Source of the DNA: Ilyobacter_A sp963675185
Lineage (GTDB): Bacteria; Fusobacteriota; Fusobacteriia; Fusobacteriales; Fusobacteriaceae
Direction of reading: 5' to 3'
Length of the DNA: 64,000 bases
Assembly (NCBI GenBank): GCA_963675185.2
Contig: CAXXOH010000001.1
Coordinates: 186,001 to 250,000 of the forward strand
Position numbers and translations under genes: made by a program. Within the stretch, counting starts at the first letter, position 1; each line of letters opens with the position of its first letter. Below, piece after piece: positions 16,051-25,563 of this stretch. The notes beneath the pieces are model-generated. The model saw nothing but the letters and a program-made list of their open reading frames with translations, was not told the DNA's origin and searched no databases.

Positions 16051-17604
16051 ATGGAAAGCAATCTTATCGCTGTTATAGAGATTTCCCCGGCAGTAGTCAG
16101 TATGGCAGTGTTTCAGAGAAAGGGAAATCTCATTGAGAAGTTAGAAGATGTCAGCGAAGTACTGCTCCTGTTTGATTATATGGATTTCAACAAGATTTCA
16201 TTCAAGAAAATGGAAAAACTCTGCGAGGTTCTGAACAACATGAAAGGGCTTGCTAGGTCCTATGGTATACAAAACGTCTGGGCAGCCACGACAAGCAGTT
16301 TTTCCGAGCTTGAAAATATGTTTTTCTTGGTTGACCTAGTGGAGCTCAAGACTGGATTGAGACTGTACGTACCAACGGTTTTGGAGAAAAAAAGATTTTC
16401 ATTCAAAAATTTTTTATTGGAAAACCGCAGCACAAAATTGCACGCTGAATCAGACCGCAGCCTTATAGTTACCGTAGGGGCAAAGACCACAGACATCTCT
16501 CTTTTAGACGGGGACCGGATGTTGGCACACGAAATACTTAATACGGGAAATCTCAAGATGGCGGACATACTGGACGAGGAGAAGGTAAATCTCAAGAATG
16601 CCAGTATTTTCGTGAGGGACAGTTTGGAAAATTACCTGAGAGTGCTGAAAAAAAAGTTTGATATTGGTGAGATAGACAAGCTTTTCTTTCTTGGTGACTT
16701 CAGCCTTGATTTTCTAGGCGAAGTCCATTCGGAAAAGACCTCCAATACACTAACACTTTCCCAAAAAAAATTCTTAAAAAAATTTGATGACTTAAAAGAG
16801 GAGTCATTCTTAACTCTTTCCTCAGACTACGGGGTGTCGGAAAAGATATTTAAGAGGATGACGGCATCAGCCCTGCTTATCAAAGAATTTAATGATTTTT
16901 TCAACTCAAAAAACATCTATTACATAGAACCGGATGCTAAGAGGACCTTTTCGTATTTGAGATTTTTCAAAACCGTCTCTAGAAAGTTGGATAAAAAAAT
17001 AGACGGGTATTCCCTGGAATGTGCAAAAAAAGTTGGGGATAGATACCTCTACGATGAGAGTCACTCTGAATTTTTGCTGTTTAACTGCCAAAAATTGTTC
17101 AACAAGCTCAAGCCCATACACAAGTTTTCGAACAGGCAGCTTCATCTCTTAAACATGGCGGCTATATTTCACGACATGGGGAAATTCGTCTCATTTAGGG
17201 ACCACCATAAGCATTCCTACTATCTGGTAAAGGAAACTGCCATATTTGGTCTAGATGAAAACGAGCTGCAGATTGTAGCCAATCTATGCTACTACCACAA
17301 TGTGGAGAGCCCCAATTTAAACACAAAGTTTTTCAAGAAGTTCAGCTCTAGCGAGAAAATAACGATATTAAAACTCACAGCCATATTAAAGCTTTTGGTG
17401 TCTTTGGACAGGAGTAAAAGGCAGAAATTCGGTGACGTGAGCTACAGCGTCGACGGGAGCAGCTTGATTGTGGAGGTGTCAACTGATGAAGACCTTAGTA
17501 TTGAAAAGTGGTCCTTTAACAGCAGGAACAAGTTTTTCAAGGAGGTTTTTGGGTTAAAGCCAGTCTTAAAAGTAAAAAGGAGGTACTTAGAGGATGTCTT
17601 CTAA
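16051..17604 (+). CDS. Ppx/GppA-like protein with degenerate ASKHA part and intact HD domain
   Basis: 517 residues, similar in layout to the Ppx gene at 14338. The first phosphate motif has decayed to AVIEISPAVVSMAVF and the second to LIVTVGAKTTDISLLD, so the catalytic Asp/Gly residues of an exopolyphosphatase are missing. The C-terminal HD domain is intact: MAAIFHDMGKFVSFRDHHKH and, later, CYYHN, as in HD phosphohydrolases. It probably senses polyphosphate or nucleotide through the dead domain and hydrolyses something with the HD site; this is inference. AAAGGGGCG lies 7 bases before the ATG. It overlaps ppk by 11 bases, indicating translational coupling. Confidence 0.8.
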   Translation: MESNLIAVIEISPAVVSMAVFQRKGNLIEKLEDVSEVLLLFDYMDFNKISFKKMEKLCEVLNNMKGLARSYGIQNVWAATTSSFSELENMFFLVDLVELKTGLRLYVPTVLEKKRFSFKNFLLENRSTKLHAESDRSLIVTVGAKTTDISLLDGDRMLAHEILNTGNLKMADILDEEKVNLKNASIFVRDSLENYLRVLKKKFDIGEIDKLFFLGDFSLDFLGEVHSEKTSNTLTLSQKKFLKKFDDLKEESFLTLSSDYGVSEKIFKRMTASALLIKEFNDFFNSKNIYYIEPDAKRTFSYLRFFKTVSRKLDKKIDGYSLECAKKVGDRYLYDESHSEFLLFNCQKLFNKLKPIHKFSNRQLHLLNMAAIFHDMGKFVSFRDHHKHSYYLVKETAIFGLDENELQIVANLCYYHNVESPNLNTKFFKKFSSSEKITILKLTAILKLLVSLDRSKRQKFGDVSYSVDGSSLIVEVSTDEDLSIEKWSFNSRNKFFKEVFGLKPVLKVKRRYLEDVF

Positions 17605-19609
17605 ACAAAGTGATTTCATAAATAGGGAACTCAGCTGGCTCCAGTTCAACCAGAGAGTGTTAGAAGAGGGGATGGACAAAAAGACCCCACTTTTGGAGAG
17701 ATGCAAGTTCCTGGCGATAACTACCTCTAATATGGATGAGTTTTTTATGGTTAGGGTGGCAGGACTTATGGTCCAGGTACAGGAAAATATGCACAAGAGG
17801 GATATCTCAGGGATGTTGCCCCAAGAGCAGCTTGAAAAAATAAATGAAAATGTGAGAAAGTTTTTGAAGAAAAAGTATGACGTGTTTAACTTCTCCATAA
17901 TGCCGAAGCTAGATAAAGATGGGATACGCTTCAAGAGATACAAAGAGATAGATGACAAGCAGAAAAAGTTTTTGGAAAAACTTTATGAAGAGACTATATT
18001 TCCTATACTGACACCCATGGCTATAGATGCCAGCCGGCCTTTTCCGCACCTACTGAATATGTCGCTGAATCTAGTTGTTAGGCTGAGGAGGGGTGGAGAG
18101 CACTTCTATTCGGTTGTGCAGGTACCCGGTATACTGAGACGGTATATAGAGCTGCCGGCGGTAAAAGATAGGGAGTTTATTCTTTTAGAAGATATAATAA
18201 AATCCAGGATAGACACCTTATTTACTGGCTATGAGGTGGAAAAAGTCAATGAATTTAGAATAACGAGAAATGGGGATCTAACAATTGACGAGGATGATGT
18301 CGAGGACCTGCTGTTGGAGATAGAGGAGAAAATAAAAAAAAGAAAGTGGGGTTTTCCTGTCAGGCTGGAAGTTACAAAAAATATACACGACGATATGCTT
18401 GATTTTCTAGTAGAAAATATCAATATAGACAAGGAGTGGATATACAAGGTTGACGGGCCTCTGGATTTGAATTTTTTAATGAAATTCTCAGGAATAAATG
18501 GGCATGAGGAGTTGAAATTCGAGGACAGAATTCCGAGACTCCATCCGGATTTGAAGGACAAGGATATTTTTGAGGTCATAAGCGAAAAAGATATAATACT
18601 ACACCATCCATATCAAACTTTTAGCCATATAGTGGAGCTGGTGGAAAGGGCGGCAGAAGATCCCCGCGTGCTTGCTATAAAACAGACACTCTATAGGGTG
18701 AGTGGTGACTCTCCAATAATAAAGTCGCTTATAAAAGCTATAAACAACGGGAAGCAGGTCACTGTGCTTGTTGAACTCAAGGCCAGATTTGACGAAGAGA
18801 GAAACATAATGTGGGCAAAAGAGCTGGAGAAGGCAGGCTGTCACGTAGTATACGGGCTAAAGGGGCTCAAGACTCACGCAAAGTGCCTCCTCATAGTGAG
18901 GAAAGAGGAGGCCGGGATAAGGAGGTATGTGCATTTCGGTACCGGGAACTACAACGATACAACCGCAAAACTGTATACAGACATAGGGCTTTTGACTTCA
19001 GATGAGGAGCTTTGCAGAGATGCGTCAAACCTATTCAACAAGCTTACTGGTTTTTTTGGTCAGAATAAATGGAAGAAAATATCAGTTGCCCCAGAGGGCC
19101 TCAGAGAGAAATTCTACGAGTTGATAGACCGGGAGATAGACTTTTCCAATTCAGGGAAAGTCGCCAGGATAATAGCCAAGATGAATTCCCTAGTGGACAG
19201 CGGCATAATAGAAAAGCTGTATGAGGCTAGCTGTGCCGGGGTAAAAATAGACCTTATTGTGAGGGGGGCTTGCTGCCTGCTCTCCGGAGTAAAAAATTTA
19301 AGCGAAAACATAGATGTATACAGTATAGTTGGCAGGTATCTAGAGCACAGCAGGATATATTATTTTGAGAACAACGGAGAATCGGAAATATACCTGTCAA
19401 GTGCCGATTGGATGGGCAGAAACTTGAACAGAAGGGTCGAGAGCCTCTTTCCAATAGAGGACAGGGAGTGCTTTCAACAGGTGCTAAACGCTTTGGAATG
19501 TAACCTAAAAGATAATGTTAAATCGAGAAAGCAAAATCCAGACGGGACATATGACCGGGTGAATTCCGGAAAGGTGAAATTCAACTGCCAGGACGAGCTA
19601 TATAAATAA
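17594..19609 (+). CDS. ppk: Polyphosphate kinase
   Basis: 671 residues, PPK1 family. It polymerises the gamma-phosphate of ATP into polyphosphate, usually at the inner membrane. The N-terminal domain is recognisable by FINRELSWLQFNQRVLEE and SNMDEFFMVRV. The two active histidines lie in GLKTHAKCLL (H428) and YLEHSRIYYF (H585). They are 157 residues apart, the same interval as H435/H592 of E. coli Ppk. The start is set by AAAAGGAGG 12 bases upstream, inside the previous gene. Its original terminator straddles an IS4-family element inserted just after the stop codon. Confidence 0.96.
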   Translation: MSSKQSDFINRELSWLQFNQRVLEEGMDKKTPLLERCKFLAITTSNMDEFFMVRVAGLMVQVQENMHKRDISGMLPQEQLEKINENVRKFLKKKYDVFNFSIMPKLDKDGIRFKRYKEIDDKQKKFLEKLYEETIFPILTPMAIDASRPFPHLLNMSLNLVVRLRRGGEHFYSVVQVPGILRRYIELPAVKDREFILLEDIIKSRIDTLFTGYEVEKVNEFRITRNGDLTIDEDDVEDLLLEIEEKIKKRKWGFPVRLEVTKNIHDDMLDFLVENINIDKEWIYKVDGPLDLNFLMKFSGINGHEELKFEDRIPRLHPDLKDKDIFEVISEKDIILHHPYQTFSHIVELVERAAEDPRVLAIKQTLYRVSGDSPIIKSLIKAINNGKQVTVLVELKARFDEERNIMWAKELEKAGCHVVYGLKGLKTHAKCLLIVRKEEAGIRRYVHFGTGNYNDTTAKLYTDIGLLTSDEELCRDASNLFNKLTGFFGQNKWKKISVAPEGLREKFYELIDREIDFSNSGKVARIIAKMNSLVDSGIIEKLYEASCAGVKIDLIVRGACCLLSGVKNLSENIDVYSIVGRYLEHSRIYYFENNGESEIYLSSADWMGRNLNRRVESLFPIEDRECFQQVLNALECNLKDNVKSRKQNPDGTYDRVNSGKVKFNCQDELYK

Positions 19610-19670
19610 AAAAGTGGCCATAAGAACCATACCTATCAAGCTAAGCTTTGAATTTAATAGAATTTGTGCT

Positions 19671-19705
19671 AAAACCTTCTTCAAGGACTACTTGAAGGAG
19701 GTTTT
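19671..19705 (+). promoter_or_regulatory. Hairpin that buries the transposase ribosome binding site
   Basis: AAAACCTTCTTCAAG pairs with CTTGAAGGAGGTTTT (one wobble, 5-base loop) and is followed by TTCTTTT. The 3' arm contains GGAGG, the ribosome binding site of the transposase. Transcripts entering from ppk would fold this and block translation, while a T-run gives it terminator character too. Confidence 0.65.
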
Positions 19706-19709
19706 TCTT

Positions 19710-21023
19710 TTGGGAAACAGACAAATCAGAACAAAATTTTTAAATTACTTTTCGGAAAAAAATATTGAACAAATTGCCAGGTATTCTAAATTCAAAATTA
19801 GGAATAGCGGCAAAATTTCTCCTCTTAACTTCATATCTTTAACTTGTTTCAGCTCCAATAATTTATGCACTTCATCCTTGGAAGAATTAAGCGCTGAACT
19901 TCTATTAAAGCAGAATATTAATATTTCTCCTCAAGCGCTTGATCAGAGGTTTAGCGAGGCTTCTGTAGAATTTCTTAAAAATATTTTCTTATCTCTTTGT
20001 AAAACACAAATATCCAATAAGTCTAAAGCCTTTAAAAATTATGGCTTCAGCAATATCTTTTTAATGGACTCTACTGAAATAAAATTGCCAAATAAATTAA
20101 AAAATAAGTATAAAGGTGCAAACAAATCTAATCCTGCTGTTTTAAAAATAAATCTTCTCCTTGAATTATTAGATTATTCTTTTAAGAACACTGTTTTATC
20201 TACGGGAACTAAAAATGAGCAAAATTTTTCTAAATATGTCTACGATAAATTAGTTACAGATTCCTTAGTTTTAAAAGATTTAGGGTACTTTAAATTTGAT
20301 GACTTCAATGAGATTGAAAGCAGAAACAGCTCTTTTGTTTCTCGTTTGAAAGCCGGAACAAGGTTATTTGCTTTAAACCCTAATCCTCAGTACTCACCAA
20401 AGGGAAAACTACTAAAAAAGACGAAGTATTTGGTAACAAATGCTGGAGAGTTGGGAAAAGAACTAAAAGCAGGAGAGACTCAAGAATATGAATTTCTAGT
20501 CGGAAGCCATGACGACAAGAGGCCTTTTAGGGTAATCCTAACTAAATTGGACAAAGAGACTTCTAATAAAAAAGTACAAAAGATAGAAGAAAGAGAAAGA
20601 AGGAATGAGCACTGCGCAAAGCACGCAAGAAGTTCTGCTGAAATTACTGGATATATTACTAATCTTTGGGGATTCAATCCTTCTGAAATCATCGAAATAT
20701 ATAAATTGAGATGGCAAATTGAATTGCTGTTTAAAATTTTTAAATCTGATTTTAAACTAGATAAACTAAAAGACTTGAAAGTAGAAAGAATAGAGACTCA
20801 CATATATGCCACTTTAATTAGAATGCTTCTTTTAATGGAGATTACAAAGGGTATCAATGGAGGATACTCAAAAGAAATGAGTATAAGGCGAGTAATAAAA
20901 AGCTCGTTGGGGGTTTTGACTGATTTCATGGAAACTTTGAAATCTAAAAAGCGTTTCATGCGCTTGACTTCAAAATTAAAAAAAATTATTGATTCTAAAA
21001 TAAAAAAAGTTCCCAGCAAATAA
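19710..21023 (+). CDS. IS4-family transposase
   Basis: 437 residues if started at TTG 19710, 8 bases after GGAGG (19697-19701); the longer frame from GTG 19614 would begin outside the IS and is rejected. The DDE catalytic Asp are in NIFLMDSTEIKLPNK and in the DSLVLKDLGYF region. The C-terminal signature YKLRWQIELLFKIFKSDF fits Y-(2)-R-(3)-E-(6)-K of the IS4 family. No frameshift or early stop is present, so it may be active. Confidence 0.9.
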   Translation: MGNRQIRTKFLNYFSEKNIEQIARYSKFKIRNSGKISPLNFISLTCFSSNNLCTSSLEELSAELLLKQNINISPQALDQRFSEASVEFLKNIFLSLCKTQISNKSKAFKNYGFSNIFLMDSTEIKLPNKLKNKYKGANKSNPAVLKINLLLELLDYSFKNTVLSTGTKNEQNFSKYVYDKLVTDSLVLKDLGYFKFDDFNEIESRNSSFVSRLKAGTRLFALNPNPQYSPKGKLLKKTKYLVTNAGELGKELKAGETQEYEFLVGSHDDKRPFRVILTKLDKETSNKKVQKIEERERRNEHCAKHARSSAEITGYITNLWGFNPSEIIEIYKLRWQIELLFKIFKSDFKLDKLKDLKVERIETHIYATLIRMLLLMEITKGINGGYSKEMSIRRVIKSSLGVLTDFMETLKSKKRFMRLTSKLKKIIDSKIKKVPSK

Positions 21024-21232
21024 TCACCGAGAACACCACTGATAATAGAATAAACTTTTTTAGCCATTTTTGCAAGTGGTTTTTTGTAGTTTGAAAATTT
21101 AGCTTTAAAATTAAAATAGGAACCTAACTATATAAAAGTTAGGTTCCTAAAATTTCTTAGCTTGATAGGTATGCCATAAGAACCACTTTTTTATTTTCTT
21201 TAATCTGTACTTTTGTTTTATAAGCTGTGTAG

Positions 21233-22846
21233 TCATCTAAACAGGGTGTCTATCGGCATGACCTGTTTATTTAAAAATTTAGGGAATCTTTTCTTAGATT
21301 TCTTGTACAAAAACAGGTAAAAACGAGAAGTCAAGGGGTTGAAAAGCAGCTTGTCGATTAGTCTGTAGTTACTATTTCTGCGCACAAAGAGCTTTAGCAT
21401 GGGCGGGAGGAGCCTGTTGGTTTTACTGCTATTCAGTATGACGTAGAATCTGTAAGTTTTAGGGTGTTTTAACTCGTAATCTTTCGTCAGTTTTTTAAAC
21501 TCTTTTATTTCCTCTTTACCTGTATCGCGGTATATCAACTCTCTGGATTTGGCGAATAAAAAGAAGGTATTGTAGTGAAACTCATAATTGTACTGAGGTA
21601 TGTTGCCTTCAGTTGCTAGACTTTTCAGCTCTATTATCTTGTCCAGAGCTCTGAAGCCGACTTTTATCGACGCCTCGCGGTCTCTGCGGAATGCCCTGTA
21701 GAACTGCACTTTGAAGTCCGTAAGGGCAACGTTGTTCCAGAAAATGTGGACACCCTAGAGGGGGTATCCTAACCCTGTTGAAGTAAAGCTCCTGAGTCGA
21801 ATAATAGGGATCGTACAGCAGGTCTTTTATAACCTCGTCCGATACTTTGAGAAATTCCACCAGTTTATCTCCGTTTACAGTAGCCGGGGTAAACTCCAGC
21901 ACTGCCTGTTCCACACTTTTGTTGTTTTTAAAGAATTGTATACTCACATAAGTATTGAGCTCATTCCAAAATAAAGAGTTTTTTAGGAAGGTGAAGTTTT
22001 TAAATGGAGACCACAGACGGGAACTCACCGAATCCCTGGTATTCCCTGCGGGTTTGAAGTTCTATTATTTTTTTCCTGTCGTCTATAAAAAAGAGTGGAT
22101 TGATGCGCAGGTACCTGAAGAAATCAGTGTCGCCGAACTTCATAGAAATAATAAGGTTTTTACTGTTTATTCCTAGGAAGACATCACGGTACGTTTTCTC
22201 GTTCCACATCAGGTCTCCCAGCTCATATGCCCCTACTGTCCAAGTCCTGAAAATAAGGTACTTAGATTTTTTTTCAAAAATTGGCAGCAGACTCTTTAAA
22301 AATATATTCGCCTGTTTTTTTGTTTTGAGAAAGAGTCGACTCTTAAAATGGCCGCCGGCATCAAGGTCGTCCGACTCTCCTATCCTAAAAATAACCCCCT
22401 CTATTTCGGGGAAGAAATCCAGTAAGTTTTCTACAGCTTTTTTAAATATCTCTGTTTCGCTTGAATTTCCATTGAGTAGCTGCTCTTCTATATCCTGATT
22501 GTAAAACATTACGTCAGTATTTACAAATATTTTCATCCCAGCACTGCTGGCAATTTCGAAGAGTTTTCGATAAAAACTCCTATATTTAGCTTACTTATAA
22601 GCTCAGGATTGTAAAAATCCAGTACCGCCAAGTAACACAGTTCATCTATTGATATGGAGTTGTACCCCATCTTTTTCACCTTGTTGATGTACAGTTTGAA
22701 ATATTTTTTGATTTTATCGGTTTTCTTGTCTTTGATTACCCCTTGTTTTTCGAGGTGGTGAAATGGAATTTTTGACCAGTTGGCCCCCTTTTTTTATAAG
22801 TGGCAAAAAAGGGGCCTGTAGTGTCTATAATATAAATTTTTTCCAA
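21233..22846 (-). pseudogene. TIM-barrel (glycoside-hydrolase-like) pseudogene with several frameshifts
   Basis: The gene would start at TTG 22846 after AAGGAG and read EKIYIIDTTGPFF. Coherent blocks then follow in changing frames: KIPFHHLEKQGVIKDKKTDK, KMGYNSISIDELCYLAVLDF, ASSAGMKIFVNTDV, FPEIEGVIFRIGESDDLD, INPLFFIDDRKKIIELQTRR and REASIKVGFRALDKIIELKS, ending LNKQVMPIDTLFR at 21233. At least four frame changes are needed. The block order and the IELQTRREYQGFGEFP segment recall large TIM-barrel glycoside hydrolases such as the GH67 type, but I do not recognise the family with certainty. It converges on ppk across the disrupted terminator. Confidence 0.7.
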
Positions 22847-22910
22847 ATTGTCTCCTTCCGTAGAAACTGATGACCAAAGATTCTTTTAAAGACGTAGGGT
22901 CTTTTTATTT

Positions 22911-24434
22911 TTAGTAGCATACCTCCAGATTTTTCCTATATACCTCCTGGAACAGATCCTTTTTCTTTTCTATCCTGTCCAGTACCTCTTTTATCGGTTT
23001 TTCAGGGAAATTCAATTTGACTTTGTTTTTCAGCACCTCCAGATCAAAATTACTGTAGGTGTATTTCCCATCAAGGTCTAAGGCATCTGCTATCCTGAGA
23101 ATGGCGGCCAGTTTTTTCATTGTTTTTTTGGAGTTTTTGTCCAAAATCTTGTAGTTCCAGTGGCTCCCCTTTACGGATTTTCTGTGGTACCTGGCTATAT
23201 TTCCTATGAACATCCTTTCATAGGTATTCAAGGGTAGTTCGCTGTCACCCATTATGCGTTTCATGGAATTTTTATGGTGGGCCTTCATTCCGTTTGGGCA
23301 TCCGATGTCGTGCAGTATTGATCCAAACTTTAGGTAGCGTCTTTCGGTTTCACCTAACCTGTGCACTTCATTTAATTTATCGAACAGTTCCAGGGATAAC
23401 TGGGCTACATTTTTTGAGTGGTAGGGGTCTATTCCGTAATCCTCAAGTTTTCTCATCAAGAAAAAGTCTTCCGGCTGACCTTGTGGGAGTCCGCCAAAGT
23501 CCTCTAATTTGTTGTTTGTGACAAAAAAATCTGGAAGAGGGATTTCCTCTGAGATTATTTCCGAGATTTTTTCAAAAAAATTATCTTTTTTTAAATCACA
23601 CCATCTATCCAAAAGTTTTTGAAATTTTTCTGACCTTCTTTCCGATAACCTGGAGGAAAAGTTTTCCAAAGAGTTATTCACAGTATCAGCATTGAGTGGC
23701 GATTCAGATTCTAGTTTTTCCTTTCCGCTTAAAAAATCTTTTAAAATTTTGCTCCAAACGTCAAGGTCATGCAGGTTTCCCAGGTCAGTTTGGAGTTTTT
23801 TAACCTCTGTTAAAATCATAGAAAGGTCTCTGCCGTATATGGACCTGAAGTTTTCTAGGGAGTATCTCAGTTTCTTTATGGCTATGCGAAGAGTATGGTG
23901 CCCGATCTTGTTTTCCGGATCATCTAGTGTTTTTTCTAAATTCATAATTATTTTCAGCCTGGAGAGGATTTCACTATAGGCTTTGAAAAAATCAGAATCA
24001 GAATGATGGTATTTTTGTGATATGATCTCTTTACACTCTTTTTTCATATCTTTTGAGAAACTACTGCCAATTATCTTATATGCAGTTTTTTTTATATAGT
24101 TATCTAGCCGAGACCTTTTTATCTTCCTGTCTTCCAACAGCACTCCCACATCTGGGAAACTCTTGGCTTCCTCCTCTAAATACAGTATCTGCACATCAAG
24201 GTCTCTGGCAGGGCCGAAAGATTTTGTAATCGCCTTTATTTCACCTAAAAGTGTCCTATACATTTTTTTCTCAATTTTATCTTTTAAAACCGGTAGAGCG
24301 GTTCTTATCCTCCTGGATGCCACCCTTACCTGGTGGAGGTTCTCCACATCATCGTCTATAGTTGTAAGTTTCTCCTCTAAATAGTCGGTAAGAGTAAAAA
24401 TTTTTTCCGCTGTTACCCTGTATAGTGAATCCAT
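22911..24434 (-). CDS. CHAD-domain protein with C-terminal HD domain
   Basis: 507 residues from ATG 24434, chosen because GGAGG lies 7 bases upstream; longer starts lack one. The CHAD domain occupies about 5-290: ENLHQVRVASRRIRTALPVL, FGPARDLDVQIL, GHHTLRIAIKKLRYSLENFR and LGNLHDLDVW, with the conserved His and Arg/Lys that bind polyphosphate. The C-terminal 170 residues form an HD domain with FGSILHDIGCPNGMKAHHKN and ARYHRK, like that of the Ppx-like protein at 16051. CHAD proteins bind polyphosphate granules, which fits the neighbourhood. Joining CHAD to an HD phosphohydrolase domain is unusual. The HD substrate is unknown. Confidence 0.85.
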   Translation of the reverse strand: MDSLYRVTAEKIFTLTDYLEEKLTTIDDDVENLHQVRVASRRIRTALPVLKDKIEKKMYRTLLGEIKAITKSFGPARDLDVQILYLEEEAKSFPDVGVLLEDRKIKRSRLDNYIKKTAYKIIGSSFSKDMKKECKEIISQKYHHSDSDFFKAYSEILSRLKIIMNLEKTLDDPENKIGHHTLRIAIKKLRYSLENFRSIYGRDLSMILTEVKKLQTDLGNLHDLDVWSKILKDFLSGKEKLESESPLNADTVNNSLENFSSRLSERRSEKFQKLLDRWCDLKKDNFFEKISEIISEEIPLPDFFVTNNKLEDFGGLPQGQPEDFFLMRKLEDYGIDPYHSKNVAQLSLELFDKLNEVHRLGETERRYLKFGSILHDIGCPNGMKAHHKNSMKRIMGDSELPLNTYERMFIGNIARYHRKSVKGSHWNYKILDKNSKKTMKKLAAILRIADALDLDGKYTYSNFDLEVLKNKVKLNFPEKPIKEVLDRIEKKKDLFQEVYRKNLEVCY

Positions 24435-24773
24435 TTGTTTCACCTCCAAAATAAGATAAATCGGTATTTCTACTAAATAATTACTACTAATATTATACTC
24501 TGAAAAGAGTAGCCCAATGAAGCTTTTGCTATTTAGTTTACAGTAGAGATACGTATCTTTTACAAAACAAAATGTAGACAATAAATGTATAAAAAATTAT
24601 AATTAGATAACTTATTTTAACTTTTCAGAGTCAAAACATTGGGAGATTTTTTAAAAAACAAAATTTTTTTATTTACTATAAGTGGCTAAGGATACCATTG
24701 TTGATGAGAAAACATCCGTGAAACAGTTCGGGGAGGTTTTATTTAAGCCGTGGGCTTGGGAGAAGAAAGTAAT
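24435..24773. other. AT-rich intergenic region between divergent genes
   Basis: About 340 bases separate the CHAD-HD gene and the transglycosylase gene. It must carry both promoters, but no strong consensus pair or operator stands out, and no gene is supportable. Confidence 0.4.
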
Positions 24774-25487
24774 ATGAAAAAAATATCGATAAGAAAACTG
24801 CTGGTAATTGGGATACTTGGGGCATTTCTCATTTTTGTAGCAAACTGTGTTTATGTGGTGGTATCGGCAAGAAAGGCCACGCCCAAAATCATAACCGAAG
24901 CGGTTAACTCGGAAAGAATGGAGGTCTGCTTTGAGGAGCTTAGCAAGGGGCAGGTGGAAGCCCTGCTGGTTGTAGAAGACCCGAATTTCTACCACCATAA
25001 GGGGATCGATTTGAAGACTCCCGGGGCTGGTAGAAGGACAATAACCCAGGAATTGGTGGATCAGATCTATTCTGCGAATTTTAAGTCAAAACTGACAAGG
25101 GTAGAAAAAAACCTCATAGCAAGGTTTGCATTTCACCCGCTTAGTACAAAGGAAGCCCAGCTAGGACTTTTCGTAAATAATGTATACTTAGGGTTCTGGG
25201 ACGGGAAACCTGTATACGGATTTTGTGATGCAGCCAGGACATATTTTAAAAAGGAGTTTTACGACATAAATCAGGAGGAGTATATGTCTCTTGTAGCCAT
25301 GATAATTCAGCCAGATAAGTTTCATGTAATAAAAAACCCAGAAGCTAATGCGGACAGGGTAAGCAGAATAAAGCTGCTTTTAAAGGGCTATTACAAGCCT
25401 ACCGGAGTAATGGACCTTTATTATGGCGGTAAGTATTTCGAAGATAAAAAGAGAGGGCTTATGGCAAAGTTTGTAAAGGGGTATTAA
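24774..25487 (+). CDS. GT51-like monofunctional peptidoglycan transglycosylase
   Basis: 237 residues from ATG 24774 (GGGAGAAG just upstream; GTG 24750 is a weaker alternative). One N-terminal membrane anchor (about 7-28) is followed by a GT51 domain: LLVVEDPNFYHHKGIDLKTP contains the catalytic Glu, then RRTITQELVDQIY and LGLFVNNVYLG. It would polymerise lipid II into glycan strands outside the membrane, as MtgA does. Some family positions are altered: the usual GGSTITQQ is GRRTITQE. Activity is therefore likely but not certain. It stands alone, followed by IS debris. Confidence 0.8.
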   Translation: MKKISIRKLLVIGILGAFLIFVANCVYVVVSARKATPKIITEAVNSERMEVCFEELSKGQVEALLVVEDPNFYHHKGIDLKTPGAGRRTITQELVDQIYSANFKSKLTRVEKNLIARFAFHPLSTKEAQLGLFVNNVYLGFWDGKPVYGFCDAARTYFKKEFYDINQEEYMSLVAMIIQPDKFHVIKNPEANADRVSRIKLLLKGYYKPTGVMDLYYGGKYFEDKKRGLMAKFVKGY

Positions 25488-25563
25488 ATAACGGTGTAAA
25501 AATTACTTTTAAACTGAATCAATACAATCTATGAAAAATAAAAATTGGGCCTTTAAGAAGTCC

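Larger units (their letters stand above)
19629..21172 (+). mobile_element. IS4-family insertion sequence (1,544 bp)
   Basis: The ends read ATACCTATCAAGCTAAG (19629) and its reverse complement (ending 21172), about 17 bp of perfect inverted repeat. A 12-bp direct repeat GCCATAAGAACC flanks it at 19617-19628 and 21173-21184, in the 10-13 bp range known for IS4-group elements. It carries one transposase gene. A hairpin at 21117-21149 (TAGGAACCTAACT and its complement, 7-base loop) sits inside the right end and may act as a terminator or end-protection structure. Confidence 0.93.
19608..21192 (+). terminator. ppk terminator split by the IS4-family element
   Basis: The left arm AAAAAAGTGG (19608-19617) and the right arm CCACTTTTTT (21183-21192) are exact complements. 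Removing the IS and one target repeat restores a 10-bp stem with a 9-base loop (CCATAAGAA), directly after the ppk stop. The inserted DNA now separates the arms by about 1.56 kb. Confidence 0.75.

Noticed and set aside
19614..19709. Transposase start at GTG 19614
   Set aside because: That start lies in the ppk terminator and target repeat, outside the IS; TTG 19710 has a proper GGAGG and keeps the gene inside the element.
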